Part shown: in pieces, positions 1 through 8,800 of the stretch
Position numbering within the stretch: the first letter of the stretch is position 1
How the letters are laid out: each line of letters begins with the position of its first letter
Source of the DNA: Curtobacterium poinsettiae
GTDB taxonomy: Bacteria > Actinomycetota > Actinomycetes > Actinomycetales > Microbacteriaceae
DNA: 64,000 nucleotides
NCBI RefSeq assembly: GCF_025677645.1
Contig: NZ_CP106880.1
Span: forward strand, 1 to 64,000
Reading direction: 5' to 3'
Made by a program: the position numbers and the translations under genes
The notes under the pieces: generated by a model
Told to the model about the DNA's origin: nothing
What the model saw: only the letters and a program-made list of their open reading frames with translations
The model's database searches: none

Positions 1-738
1 GTGCAGGCTCGCGTCGACGCGGCCGCCGTGACGTTCGAGGACCTCGGCTCGCTCGAGGCAGGGACGTCCGTGCTGTGGAACGGCCTCACCACGGAGCACG
101 AGGCGACATGGTCCCCGACGCGCAACGAAGTGCCGGCGGACTACTGCGTGTTCGCCGACGACGCGGATCCCGCGCTGGTGCAGGTCATGCACTACGGCCC
201 GCGGGGGATGCTCGCCGAGGATCCCTTCCCCGTCGCCGTAGCGCGGCCGACGGTGGCGGGAATCGTCGACGCGATCGCCGACCGTGGTGCACCGGTGTGC
301 CGGTTCGCCACCGGGATGGAACTCAGCAACGACGGCTGGGACGTCGTCCCCTGCGTGTCGGTCTGGACAGGACCCGTCACCGATGCAGCCGACATTCCCG
401 CGGTCGGGATGAGCCCGGACCTCCACGGTGGCCGCGTGCGGTTCCGCGGCCTGCTGTCACACCGGGTCAACGCCGTCGAGGAGGCCGGGGCCGACCCGTG
501 GGAGCGGCTGCAGCTGCAGCAGCTGCCCGGGGCGGGCGAATGGGTGCTGCAGTCGGGAGCGCACGGTAGCGAGCTCGTCCACGAACACACCCACGACGCG
601 CACACGCTCGAGGACGTGCTGCTCTGGGCACAGGGCTGGCTCCACATCGCGCACGACGTCACCGGCCCGGTGACGCCGACCAGCTTCACGGTCAGCGCCG
701 TCGAGCCCGGCGGTCCGCTGACGGTGAGGATCTGGTGA
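1..738 (+). CDS. Hypothetical protein, possibly 5'-truncated by the window edge
   Basis: The frame opens with GTG at base 1, so the true start may lie upstream. I do not recognise a family. The 245 residues are acidic and soluble, without a signal peptide or membrane segment. The C-terminal half is rich in His and Trp (HEHTHDAHTLEDVLLWAQGW). The stop overlaps the next gene's GTG by four bases (GTGA), so it is probably the first visible gene of a coupled operon running into the exported nuclease, TraG and DUF4913 genes. That context suggests a conjugation or plasmid accessory role, which is inference only. Confidence 0.6.
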   Translation: MQARVDAAAVTFEDLGSLEAGTSVLWNGLTTEHEATWSPTRNEVPADYCVFADDADPALVQVMHYGPRGMLAEDPFPVAVARPTVAGIVDAIADRGAPVCRFATGMELSNDGWDVVPCVSVWTGPVTDAADIPAVGMSPDLHGGRVRFRGLLSHRVNAVEEAGADPWERLQLQQLPGAGEWVLQSGAHGSELVHEHTHDAHTLEDVLLWAQGWLHIAHDVTGPVTPTSFTVSAVEPGGPLTVRIW

Positions 739-956
739 CGATGGCAGGGATGAGCCGCACCATGTCCGGTGTCGCGGAGACCGTGCGCGACGTCGTCGAC
801 ACGTACAAGGAAGCCCGCCGGGACCGGGACGCGACGATCGTGGCCGCCGTGGAGGTCCTGGGGCAGAAGGGCGCCGCGGAAGCATCGGGCCTGTCCCGAC
901 GTCGAGTGCGGCAGATCCTCGCCGAAGCAGCCGCCCGGGAAGGAGACCCCCAGTGA
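735..956 (+). CDS. Small HTH-like protein
   Basis: A 73-residue basic protein starting at a GTG that overlaps the preceding stop; ATG codons at 741 and 750 are alternatives. The C-terminal half (GAAEASGLSRRRVRQILAEA) has the shape of a helix-turn-helix in which a regulator-like motif reads promoters or plasmid DNA. Its stop overlaps the next gene's start (GTGAG), so expression is coupled to the exported nuclease and TraG. It could be a local regulator or a DNA-binding accessory of the transfer genes; nothing in the sequence distinguishes these. Confidence 0.6.
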   Translation: MTMAGMSRTMSGVAETVRDVVDTYKEARRDRDATIVAAVEVLGQKGAAEASGLSRRRVRQILAEAAAREGDPQ

Positions 957-1696
957 GACGCCGCACGCAGTCGCAGCTCCTCACCGCGGCCGCCCTCGTC
1001 GCGGCCGCGGGCATCGCCGCGATCGTCGCGCCCTACATGCACCCGGAGCTCGCTGCGAGTGGGATCGTTCCGCCGTCGACGGCTGGACCATTCACCTCGA
1101 GCACGGTGGCCACGACGCCGGCAGCCGAGGCGCTGCGCGATCTCCGCGCCCTCCCGGTCTCCGACGCGTACGTGCCGGCCCGGTACGACCGGGACGCGTT
1201 CGGGCCAGCGTGGGCCGACACCGACCACAACGGCTGCGACACCCGCAACGACGTCCTCCGCCGGGACCTCACGGCCGTCGTGGTGAAGCCGGGCACCAAC
1301 GGGTGCGTCGTGCTCTCCGGGACGCTCCACGACCCGTACACGGGCCGCACGATCGCCTTCCACCGCGGGCCGACGTCGAGCCTGGCTGTTCAGGTCGACC
1401 ATCGATTCCCGTTGTCGCTTGCGTGGCGGCACGGGGCCGCGTCGTGGACGCCCGAGCAGCGGGAAGCGTTCGCGAACGACCAGGCGACGAACCTCGTGGC
1501 CGTCGACGGGCCCGCGAACGAAGAGAAGTCCGACTCCGGGCCCGCGGAGTGGATGCCGGCGAACACGGGCGACGCCTGCAACTACGCGGCGTCGTTCGTG
1601 ACCGTGGCCACGAAGTGGCACCTGTCGATCGCCACCGACGACAAGCACGCACTCGACCGGACCCTCACCGGATGCACGAGCAAAGGGAACAACTGA
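953..1696 (+). CDS. Exported HNH-family nuclease (DUF1524/GmrSD C-terminal type)
   Basis: This 247-residue protein has one N-terminal hydrophobic segment (about residues 8-28), so it is anchored or exported. The nuclease core carries the family hallmarks: a conserved CDTRNDVLRRDL block, YTGRTI, the metal-site segment VQVDHRFPLSLAW, and FANDQATNLVAVDGPANEEKS, matching the HNH/DUF1524 domain of GmrSD-like and secreted actinobacterial nucleases. It probably hydrolyses DNA outside the membrane. Placement directly before traG suggests a part in conjugation or in degrading extracellular DNA, but secreted nucleases of this type also occur alone. Start and stop are coupled to both neighbours. Confidence 0.85.
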   Translation: MRRRTQSQLLTAAALVAAAGIAAIVAPYMHPELAASGIVPPSTAGPFTSSTVATTPAAEALRDLRALPVSDAYVPARYDRDAFGPAWADTDHNGCDTRNDVLRRDLTAVVVKPGTNGCVVLSGTLHDPYTGRTIAFHRGPTSSLAVQVDHRFPLSLAWRHGAASWTPEQREAFANDQATNLVAVDGPANEEKSDSGPAEWMPANTGDACNYAASFVTVATKWHLSIATDDKHALDRTLTGCTSKGNN

Positions 1697-3282
1697 TGAA
1701 GACGACGACACCGGACCCGTTCCAGACGGCGCTCGAGCAGTTCCAGTGGCCGTGGTGGGGTACTGCGCTGATCATCGCGGTGGTCGTTCTGGCGATCGCG
1801 GCCGCGGTGTGGATGGTCATCCGGAAGGCCGGTAGCGGTGCGATGGATCACCTGCAGTCGAAGATGCTGCACCGCAACGACATTCGCGCGGCGAAGTACC
1901 CGGCCAGGCGGAAGGAAGCGGTGCGGCTGCACCCGAACGCGGTGGGCCTCGCGCCCGGGCAGCAGGTCGGCACGCTCGTGCACGGTGGGCCGATCTTCCA
2001 GGGATGGCGTGACACGTGCATGGCGTTGATGGGTCCAGGACGGGGCAAGACCAGCGGTCAGGTGATCCCGAAGATGGTCAATGCACCCGGGGCGGCGATG
2101 TTCACCTCCCGTCGCATCGATGGGGTCCGGGAGATCATCGCGGGCCGGCCGACGAGCACCGCGTGGGTGTTCGACCCGCAGCGGATCTACCGGAAAGACA
2201 CCCGCCCGGACTTCGTGTTCAACCCGCTGATGGGAATCCGCACCCGCGACGACGCGGACGAGCTCGCGGAGATCTTCGAGACCGCGACGAAGCCCAAGGG
2301 CGCGAAGACGGATGCGCAGTTCGACCCGCAGGGCAAGAGCCTGCTCGCGTTCGCGCTCCTCGCGGCCGCGCGGACGAACAAGACACTCGCTGACGTGCAC
2401 GGCTGGTTGAACACCGAGACCGGCGGCGGCGAGATCCTCGACATTCTTGAACGGTCCGGGGACCCGTCGGCGGCGATGGCCATGAAGGGCATGGAGGAGC
2501 AGTACGACCGCACCCGAAAGAGCGTCTACGCCACCGCACAGCGCATGGCAAGTGCGCTGAGCAACGACCAGGCGATGGCGTGGACGAACACGTCCGGGAT
2601 CCGCCGGTTCGACCCGGAGACGTTCGTCCGCAGCAAGGACACGCTGATCCTGCTGTCGAAGAAGGGCACCGCCGCGTCGTCGGCGTTCCTGACCGCGCTC
2701 GTGCGGGCGGTGTGCAAGGCCGCGGAGCAGCTCGCCGAGGACAACGGTGGCCGGTTGGAGACTCCGTTCGTGGTGGAGCTCGACGAGTGCGCGAACGTGG
2801 TGAAGTGGCCGGAACTGCCGGACCTGTACTCGTACTACGGCGGCTACGGCATCGCGCTGTCGTCGTACTTCCAGTCCTGGGCGCAGGGCGTGAAGGAGTT
2901 CGGCGCCGAAACGATGAACGCGATGTGGAACGCCGCCGGGATCCGCATCTACGGCGGCGGCGAGAGTGCGCAGGGCGACTTCCTCCGACGCCTCTCCGAC
3001 AGCGTCGGCACGTTCAAGGAAGTCATCAAGTCCTACTCCGCCGGCAGCAACAACCGGTCGACGTCGACGAGCACCCAGGTCCGGCCGATCATGACCGCCG
3101 GCGACCTGGAAGGACTGCCATTCTGGCGGGCGATCGTCAGTGTTCCGGGCGCCCGGCCGGTGCTGGTGAAGACCACCCCGTGGTTCCGGGACAAGAAGCT
3201 CAAGGAGCGCATCGGCGACGTGAAGCCGGCTGCGCGCGATGTGGAAGAGACCGAGGAGATCCGCGATGTCCAGCCCGTTTGA
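1696..3282 (+). CDS. traG: TraG/VirD4-type conjugative coupling ATPase
   Basis: A 528-residue protein starting at an ATG that overlaps the previous stop (TGATG). One N-terminal membrane segment (about residues 24-44) is followed by a P-loop GPGRGKT (about residue 115), a Walker B-like VVELDECANVV, and the conserved late block around WNAAGIRIYGGG. Proteins of this family are hexameric inner-membrane ATPases that bring the relaxosome to the type IV secretion channel. It is shorter than many TraG proteins but matches actinobacterial plasmid coupling proteins. The relaxase is encoded 2 kb away on the other strand. No other transfer-channel gene is visible, so the mating-pair genes must lie upstream of the window or be missing. 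Confidence 0.9.
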   Translation: MKTTTPDPFQTALEQFQWPWWGTALIIAVVVLAIAAAVWMVIRKAGSGAMDHLQSKMLHRNDIRAAKYPARRKEAVRLHPNAVGLAPGQQVGTLVHGGPIFQGWRDTCMALMGPGRGKTSGQVIPKMVNAPGAAMFTSRRIDGVREIIAGRPTSTAWVFDPQRIYRKDTRPDFVFNPLMGIRTRDDADELAEIFETATKPKGAKTDAQFDPQGKSLLAFALLAAARTNKTLADVHGWLNTETGGGEILDILERSGDPSAAMAMKGMEEQYDRTRKSVYATAQRMASALSNDQAMAWTNTSGIRRFDPETFVRSKDTLILLSKKGTAASSAFLTALVRAVCKAAEQLAEDNGGRLETPFVVELDECANVVKWPELPDLYSYYGGYGIALSSYFQSWAQGVKEFGAETMNAMWNAAGIRIYGGGESAQGDFLRRLSDSVGTFKEVIKSYSAGSNNRSTSTSTQVRPIMTAGDLEGLPFWRAIVSVPGARPVLVKTTPWFRDKKLKERIGDVKPAARDVEETEEIRDVQPV

Positions 3283-3742
3283 TACCTGGCCTGACCTGTC
3301 CCAGCCCTCCGACGCGGACGCGCCGCCTCCCGAGGACGGGGCGCCGCCGCCAGACGACAGTGCGCCGGTGGACCGCACTGCGGAGACCGAGGGCTTCGTC
3401 CGCTGGGTTGGGGAGCAGCTGGCGAAGATGGAGGGGTTCGGTGTGGAAAAGCGCGGCGAGATCCCGTGGTGTCCGCGCTGGTGGGAGCACCCCGAGGTCG
3501 TGCAGCGGCTCTACGTGTCCTGGCTTGCTCACGGGAAGGCGGTGGAGCTCGCACGCGACGGCGACGGGCAGGCGCTGTCGCAGTGGTGGATTCATCACTG
3601 GGACCACCACGCAGCCCGCATCTTCGACCGCGCACGAGGACCGTTGCGCTTCTGCACCCCGAAGGAGCACCACGGCGATGGCACGCCCAAGCAAACGCCG
3701 TTCCTCACCGTGGCCACTCCTCAGGCCGGTTGGACGCTGTAG
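3266..3742 (+). CDS. DUF4913 family protein
   Basis: The ATG at 3266 lies inside the end of traG, so the genes are coupled. The 158-residue product has a proline/acid-rich N-terminus followed by the DUF4913 core: FVRWVGEQL, a Trp-rich CPRWWEHPEVV segment, and GQALSQWWIHHWDHHAARIF. DUF4913 proteins occur on actinobacterial plasmids and integrative elements next to TraG. Their biochemical role is unknown. It is the last gene before a strong terminator, which closes the leftmost operon. Confidence 0.8.
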   Translation: MSSPFDTWPDLSQPSDADAPPPEDGAPPPDDSAPVDRTAETEGFVRWVGEQLAKMEGFGVEKRGEIPWCPRWWEHPEVVQRLYVSWLAHGKAVELARDGDGQALSQWWIHHWDHHAARIFDRARGPLRFCTPKEHHGDGTPKQTPFLTVATPQAGWTL

Positions 3743-3744
3743 CA

Positions 3745-3802
3745 GCGTCAACTACGAACGGCCCGGCACTCTTCGGGGTGCCGGGCCGTTCGTAGTTGAC
3801 GC
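3745..3802. terminator. Bidirectional terminator with a perfect 25-bp stem
   Basis: Bases 3745-3769 are exactly complementary to 3778-3802, with an 8-nt loop (TCTTCGGG). It sits between two convergent genes (DUF4913 and the CPBP protease), three bases from each stop. A stem this long and perfect with a UUCG-containing loop should terminate both strands. No U-tract follows on either side. Confidence 0.85.
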
Positions 3803-3804
3803 AC

Positions 3805-4701
3805 TTACTCCGCGGCGGGTGACCGCGGCGGTGCCGGTGCGGTCGGAGCGGGTGAGCGTTTGATCACGACGGCGAGGACCGCGATCGCACCGAACGCTGC
3901 GGCGTACATGCGGAGGTCGACGGCAGGCCAGTCCGTATGCACCGAGAGGAACGATGTGAGGTCCCAGAGCGCGTGACCAGCAACGAGGCCCCAGATCGCT
4001 CCCGAACGACGGTAGAGGTAGACGGCGATCGCCGGCCAGATCGCGATCGCGATCGCACCCCACCCGTAGTACAGGTGAAACGGCACACGGACCGCGATCG
4101 CGACCAGGTAGACGACCCACCAGGAGTAGCCCGTCCTGCGAAGCCCAACCACAATCAGACCCAGGAGAGCGAGCTCTTCCGCCGGCCCTGGGAGAGCGCT
4201 GTCGATCGTGGCCAGCGTGAACGCTGACCCGGGAGACACGGCCGGCCACGGGTAGTCGTGTTGGGGCAGCTGCAGCACTGTAGAGAGCAGACCGACAACG
4301 GTGAACGCGATCGCCATCACGAGGATGTAGACCGGGACGGTTGCCAGGCCGTGTGAGAACGGGACGGGGCGCCGGGGGCGCTTCCAGACGAACATCGCCC
4401 ACCCGGCAAGGCCGGCCACGAGAAGCTGGGAGCCAATGTCGAAGGCCTGCCCGGACAAGCTCGATGGATCGTTGGTCAGCGGCGGCGGGTTGGGTACCCA
4501 GCCGAACAGTGTGGCGATCGCAGCGCCAGTCCCGACTCCCCATCCGAGCAGGAAGAGGAGAACGATCGCGATCCACACGGCAATGCGGAGACCAGTCCGG
4601 TTCTTGTCTGCAGGGACCGGGTCAACGCCGACTGCGTCGAGGCGCGGCGCGAACAGCGCATCCAGCGGCGCACGCCATCGTGGCGGGTGGGTGGTGGTCA
4701 T
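3805..4701 (-). CDS. CPBP-family intramembrane metalloprotease
   Basis: A 298-residue membrane protein with about seven or eight hydrophobic segments. The CPBP (CAAX protease and bacteriocin-processing) motifs are in order: PAEELALLGLIVVGLRR (motif 1, paired Glu and later Arg), FHLYYG (motif 2, His) and GHALWDLTSF (motif 3, His and Asp). These residues form the metal site of Rce1-like proteases in the membrane. Bacterial members act in bacteriocin immunity, peptide processing or phage exclusion. It stands alone between a shared terminator and the acetyltransferase-like gene, so the substrate cannot be predicted. Confidence 0.85.
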   Translation of the reverse strand: MTTTHPPRWRAPLDALFAPRLDAVGVDPVPADKNRTGLRIAVWIAIVLLFLLGWGVGTGAAIATLFGWVPNPPPLTNDPSSLSGQAFDIGSQLLVAGLAGWAMFVWKRPRRPVPFSHGLATVPVYILVMAIAFTVVGLLSTVLQLPQHDYPWPAVSPGSAFTLATIDSALPGPAEELALLGLIVVGLRRTGYSWWVVYLVAIAVRVPFHLYYGWGAIAIAIWPAIAVYLYRRSGAIWGLVAGHALWDLTSFLSVHTDWPAVDLRMYAAAFGAIAVLAVVIKRSPAPTAPAPPRSPAAE

Positions 4702-4809
4702 CGGCGCTCCCTCGCGTGTTCATGGACGAGCAGGTTTGGTGTGAGCTCGCGCCAACCACATCGGGACAACGACTGGATGAAGGGGGCGCGCCCACTGCCT
4801 GCGTGACGC

Positions 4810-5256
4810 TCAGCCCGAACGGTGCACGAAAAGAGGTTGGAACCGCGGGTCGCCGTCGCTTCGGCGATGCAAACGCCAGCCGCAGGCGGTCCAAAATTGG
4901 TCCGCCTGCTCAGAGAATGCGGCGAGGACTGTTCGGGGGTAATGCTCTGCAAGAAGCTCCACGGCAGCGCGTCCGAGGCCTTCACGGCGCCGCGGCGCCC
5001 GCACCTCGAAGAACGTCAATCGCGCCACGTCAACTGGGGTGTCGAGGTCTACATACTCGCCCAGGACCGCGTCGTCCGGGTCGACCTCAGCGCGAGCCAC
5101 CTCGACGCCGTCTGCGATGAACGTGAAGGTGTCATATCGGCTCTCACCGACCGGACTGCGGTGCATGTTCCACCACCGGTCGGTGTAGCCGTCGAGAGTG
5201 AGGTCGAACGGGCTGCGGTAATCGTGCGTTTGGAACACCTGGTGGAGTTCGAGCAT
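4810..5256 (-). CDS. GNAT-like acetyltransferase
   Basis: A 148-residue protein starting 7 nt after the traA stop, so it is likely co-transcribed with the relaxase. Its second half matches the GNAT core: a beta-strand ending in RLTFFEVRAPRRREGLGRAA, where RREGLGRAA fits the acetyl-CoA pyrophosphate loop (Q/RxxGxG/A), then an alpha helix and ERA-type FWTACGWRLHRR. GNAT enzymes move acetyl groups from acetyl-CoA to amines. The N-terminal 60 residues are not recognisable. The substrate is unknown. Confidence 0.65.
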   Translation of the reverse strand: MLELHQVFQTHDYRSPFDLTLDGYTDRWWNMHRSPVGESRYDTFTFIADGVEVARAEVDPDDAVLGEYVDLDTPVDVARLTFFEVRAPRRREGLGRAAVELLAEHYPRTVLAAFSEQADQFWTACGWRLHRRSDGDPRFQPLFVHRSG

Positions 5257-5262
5257 GCTGAT

Positions 5263-5844
5263 CTACCGTTCTCGTTCGTCGCCGCCGCGCTCGAGATCAC
5301 GGATGCGCTGCTGCTCCCGTTCGCGGTGCTGCTGCTCACGCATCTGCTGCTCCCGGTGCTGCTGTTCCGCTGCCGGCGACGGCTGCTGCTGGGTGGGGGC
5401 GTCCTGCTCGCGTGCCGCCGATGCGGGCGCGGCCGTGCCGTCGGCGTGACGGGTGTACTGCTCGGGCGGCTGGTTCGTCGCGTCGCGTTCCCATGCCGGC
5501 GTGACGCCGTCCGCGGCAGTCGGGGGCAGGTTCGTGGCGTCGCGTTCCCACTTCGGCATGTTCGTCGGGTCGCCAGTGTGGCGGGCGGCGGCGCGGTCTG
5601 CCTGCTGGCGGTCGCGGTCGGTCTGCTTCTGGGCCTGCTCACGATCCCGGTCGGCCTTGCGCTGGGCGTCGCGGGCGGCGTACTCGGCTTCACGTTCCGC
5701 CTTCCGCTGGGCGTCCTGCTGCTGCCGGCGGCGCTCGTCGTTCGCGCGCTGCAGGGTGCGGCCGAGCTCGTTCGCGACGGTCTGGCCGGCGCGGCCGGCG
5801 TGGCGGCCGACGTGGTCGAGGGTGTCGTCGATGGGGTCGCTCAT
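5263..5844 (-). other. Possible internally initiated C-terminal TraA product
   Basis: Inside traA an in-frame ATG (5844-5842) is preceded by a strong ribosome-binding site (GGAAGGA, with AAGGA six bases before the ATG). Translation there would give a 193-residue protein starting MSDPIDDTLDHVGRHAGRAG, made of a highly charged coiled coil and a low-complexity tail. The segment before this ATG resembles a natural gene end. Either an ancestral separate gene fused to traA, or traA yields two products, as known for some relaxase and primase genes. Confidence 0.4.
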
Positions 5845-8800
5845 GATGCTTCCTTCCGAGGTGATGCGGCGTGCTGCGGTCGTGGCTTCCTGGATCTGAG
5901 TCTGCGCGCGGTCGAGGATCGCCTGCCGTGCGGTGCCGGCGATCTCCTGCGCGTGCTGCTGGTAGTGCTCTCGCGTCGACGGTTCCACTTCCGGCGCCGT
6001 CGACAGCGCGGCCGCCTTGTGGAGCGCGGTCACGCGTTCCTGCAGGTGGTCGGCGACGGGGTTCCCGCGAAGCTTCTCCGGGACGGCCTGCGGTTCGGAC
6101 GGGTCGATGCGGTACTTGGTGCGGAGGACGTCGACCTCGGCCGCGGTGCGGTGCCAGTCGAACATCCGCCACGGCTCCGACGGGAGCCGTCCGAGGTCCT
6201 GTGTCCATGCCGGCTGCTCGAGGGCGAGGGCAGCACCGCGCTCCTTCAACCGGGCACCGATGTAGTGGTGCCGCTCGGCGAGGTGGTCGCGCCACTCGGC
6301 GGGGATGAGTTCGTCCTGGTGGCGGCGGCCATCCGCGATCCAAGCCGGCACCCCGTCGACGGCGGGTCGGTCGACAACGCGGACGATGGGCTGGTCGATG
6401 CCCTCGAGGGCCTTCTCGATGCGCCAGTGCAGCACTGCCGGGACGTCGTCTGCGGTAGCGAGTTCGCGCTGCCCGTAGGCGTCGCGGAGGGTCTTGATGG
6501 GGTCGTGGCCGTAATCCTCTGCGTGGCGGAGTGACGCGGCGAGGGCACCCCACGATTCCTGCCCCTCGAGGGACGTCGCGAGCTCGCGGCCAAGGGCGCG
6601 TTCGACGATGGCGCCGGCGCGGAGCTCGTCGGCGCGTTCGGCGACGTAGGCGTGCTCGTCGATGAGGGTCACGACGTCGTCGACGCGGTCCTGTTCGACG
6701 CGGATGGTCTCGTGGGCGGAGAGCAGCCGCTCGGAGCGGGCGGCGATCTGCTCGAGGGCGTCGGGGACGGTTTCGGCGTCCTCGAGCACCAGATACAGCT
6801 CGTTGCGGTCCTTTCCGCGGGACAGGGCCGTGTAGGCGTCCTCACGGCTCATGCCGGCGGTGCCGAGCACATGGGTGCGTTCGGTGGTGAGGCCCTGGGA
6901 GCGGCTGATGGTGCGGGCGTAGCCGAGCTCGACATGCTGAGCGACGTAGCCGGCGGGCAGGACCACCGGTGCCCCGTGCTGCTTGTGTGCCACCGTCAGG
7001 GAGCCGTCGTCGCCGACGGCGGTGACGTGCCAGAGGTCGCCGTTCTTGACGCGGTCGCGGCCGTTCTGGATCCGAAGGGTTGACTCGTTGCGGCGGGTGG
7101 CGACGAGGTCGCCGACGTGTGCGGAGAGGCCGTCGCGGAGGTCCACGGACCGGGTTGTGTCGACGTCGCCGCCGGTCATCCGGAACGCCTGTGCGCGGGC
7201 ATTGAGCTCGGCGACGGTGTCCGCGGTGGGGGCGAGCATGAGTGAGTCGACGCCGGCAGTGGTGTCGTGCTGCCAGTCGCGGAACACCAGGTCCGTCATC
7301 TTCTCGGCGGACCCGCCGACGATGTGGCCGTGTTCCTGGTACCAGGCGAACGGGTCCCCGGGGCGCAGCGGATCACGGAGCCGCAGCGACGCGTCCGCTT
7401 CCGCGGCGTCGCGGAATCGGTGCACGTGCTCGAGGCGCACCGATCCCACTTCGCGGTCGATCAGGCGGAGCGCGCCGCCAGCTTCGACGGCGGAGAGCTG
7501 CCGGTCGTCGCCGATGAGGCGGACGTGTGCGCCGTGTTCCTGCGCAAGTTCCAGCACGTCGCGGAGGCGACGGGTGCCGGCCATGCCGGCTTCGTCGACG
7601 ACGATCACGTCTCCTGGGTGGAGGGCGTACTTCTCGGATACTTCGTCCTGCTGGTGTGCGACGAGGAAGCCGTGAATCGTGGTCGCGTCGATCCCGACAG
7701 CGTCGGAGAGCACCGACGCTGCTGGCGCTGAGGGGGCGAGCCCGATCATGCGGACACCGCCGGCGTCGAGGGCGTCTGCGGCGAGGCGCAGCGCAGTGGT
7801 CTTCCCCGCCCCGGCGGGACCGATACCGGCAACGAGTTCCATGTCGGACGTGGCGAACGCGCGCGCAAGGTCGCGCTGCCCGGCATCGAGGGGACCGTCG
7901 TGGGCGGCTGCGACGCGCTCGAACACGTCGACGTCGATGGGTCGCATGGTGCGGGTTCGGGCTGCGTCGAGGAGGCCGTCCTCGGCGGCGAGGATCGCAC
8001 GCGAGGTGTACAGGGTCCTGCCCTTGTGCTCCAGGTGCGTGTCACCGGCAGCACCCCTGGTGAGCGGCTGGAAGCCTGCGTGCGGGGACGGCGGGGTCAG
8101 CGACACAGATTCGCGGAGCGCCTCGGCGACGATGCGCTCGACGAGCGGTTCCGCGATCGCGCGGTCGCGGACGCGTTCGGACACCCAGTGCCGAGCCTGG
8201 CTGCGGACGACGTTCGCACCCCACACGGCGTTGCGTTCCTCAACCTCACGGAGCACCCGGCGGGTCGCGTCCTGCACGTCGATCGGTGCGCGTTCGACGG
8301 CACTGGCCTGTTTCGCGATGGCCTGCGCGTCGGCGACGATCGACGCGACACGGGCCGGGTCAACGCGGGCCTGCGCTGCTTCACGGATGGCTTGCGGGGA
8401 CCGGACGTGGTCCTTCTGCGGACGGGACTCCAACGTCGCCTGCTGCGCGAGCTTGATGCGCGTCGTGTCATCCGGGGCTCGGCCGTGATCGCGCCGGTAC
8501 TCCGCGACGAGCCGGTCCGTGCTCTGTCGGATCTGCTGGGACCGGGAGGAGAACATGTCGATCTCGTCCGGATTCACCCCCGTGATCTCCATCACGGAAC
8601 GCTTCCCCGGGGAGGGTTCCCGGGCAACGCTGGTGACGCCAAGTCGTTCGCACACCTCGGACACGACAGTCGCGTTGTAGAACTCCGAACCGGCAACGAT
8701 CTCCCGGTGCATCAGCTTCGAGTCGACGGTGCGCCACTTCCCGTCGGACCCCTTCGCCTTGTTCGCGATGACCATGTGGTCGTGCAGTTGCGGGTCACCG

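Noticed and set aside
1582..3378. Long minus-strand frame antisense to traG
   Set aside because: Same cause; the plus strand has P-loop and coupling-protein motifs and coupled starts.
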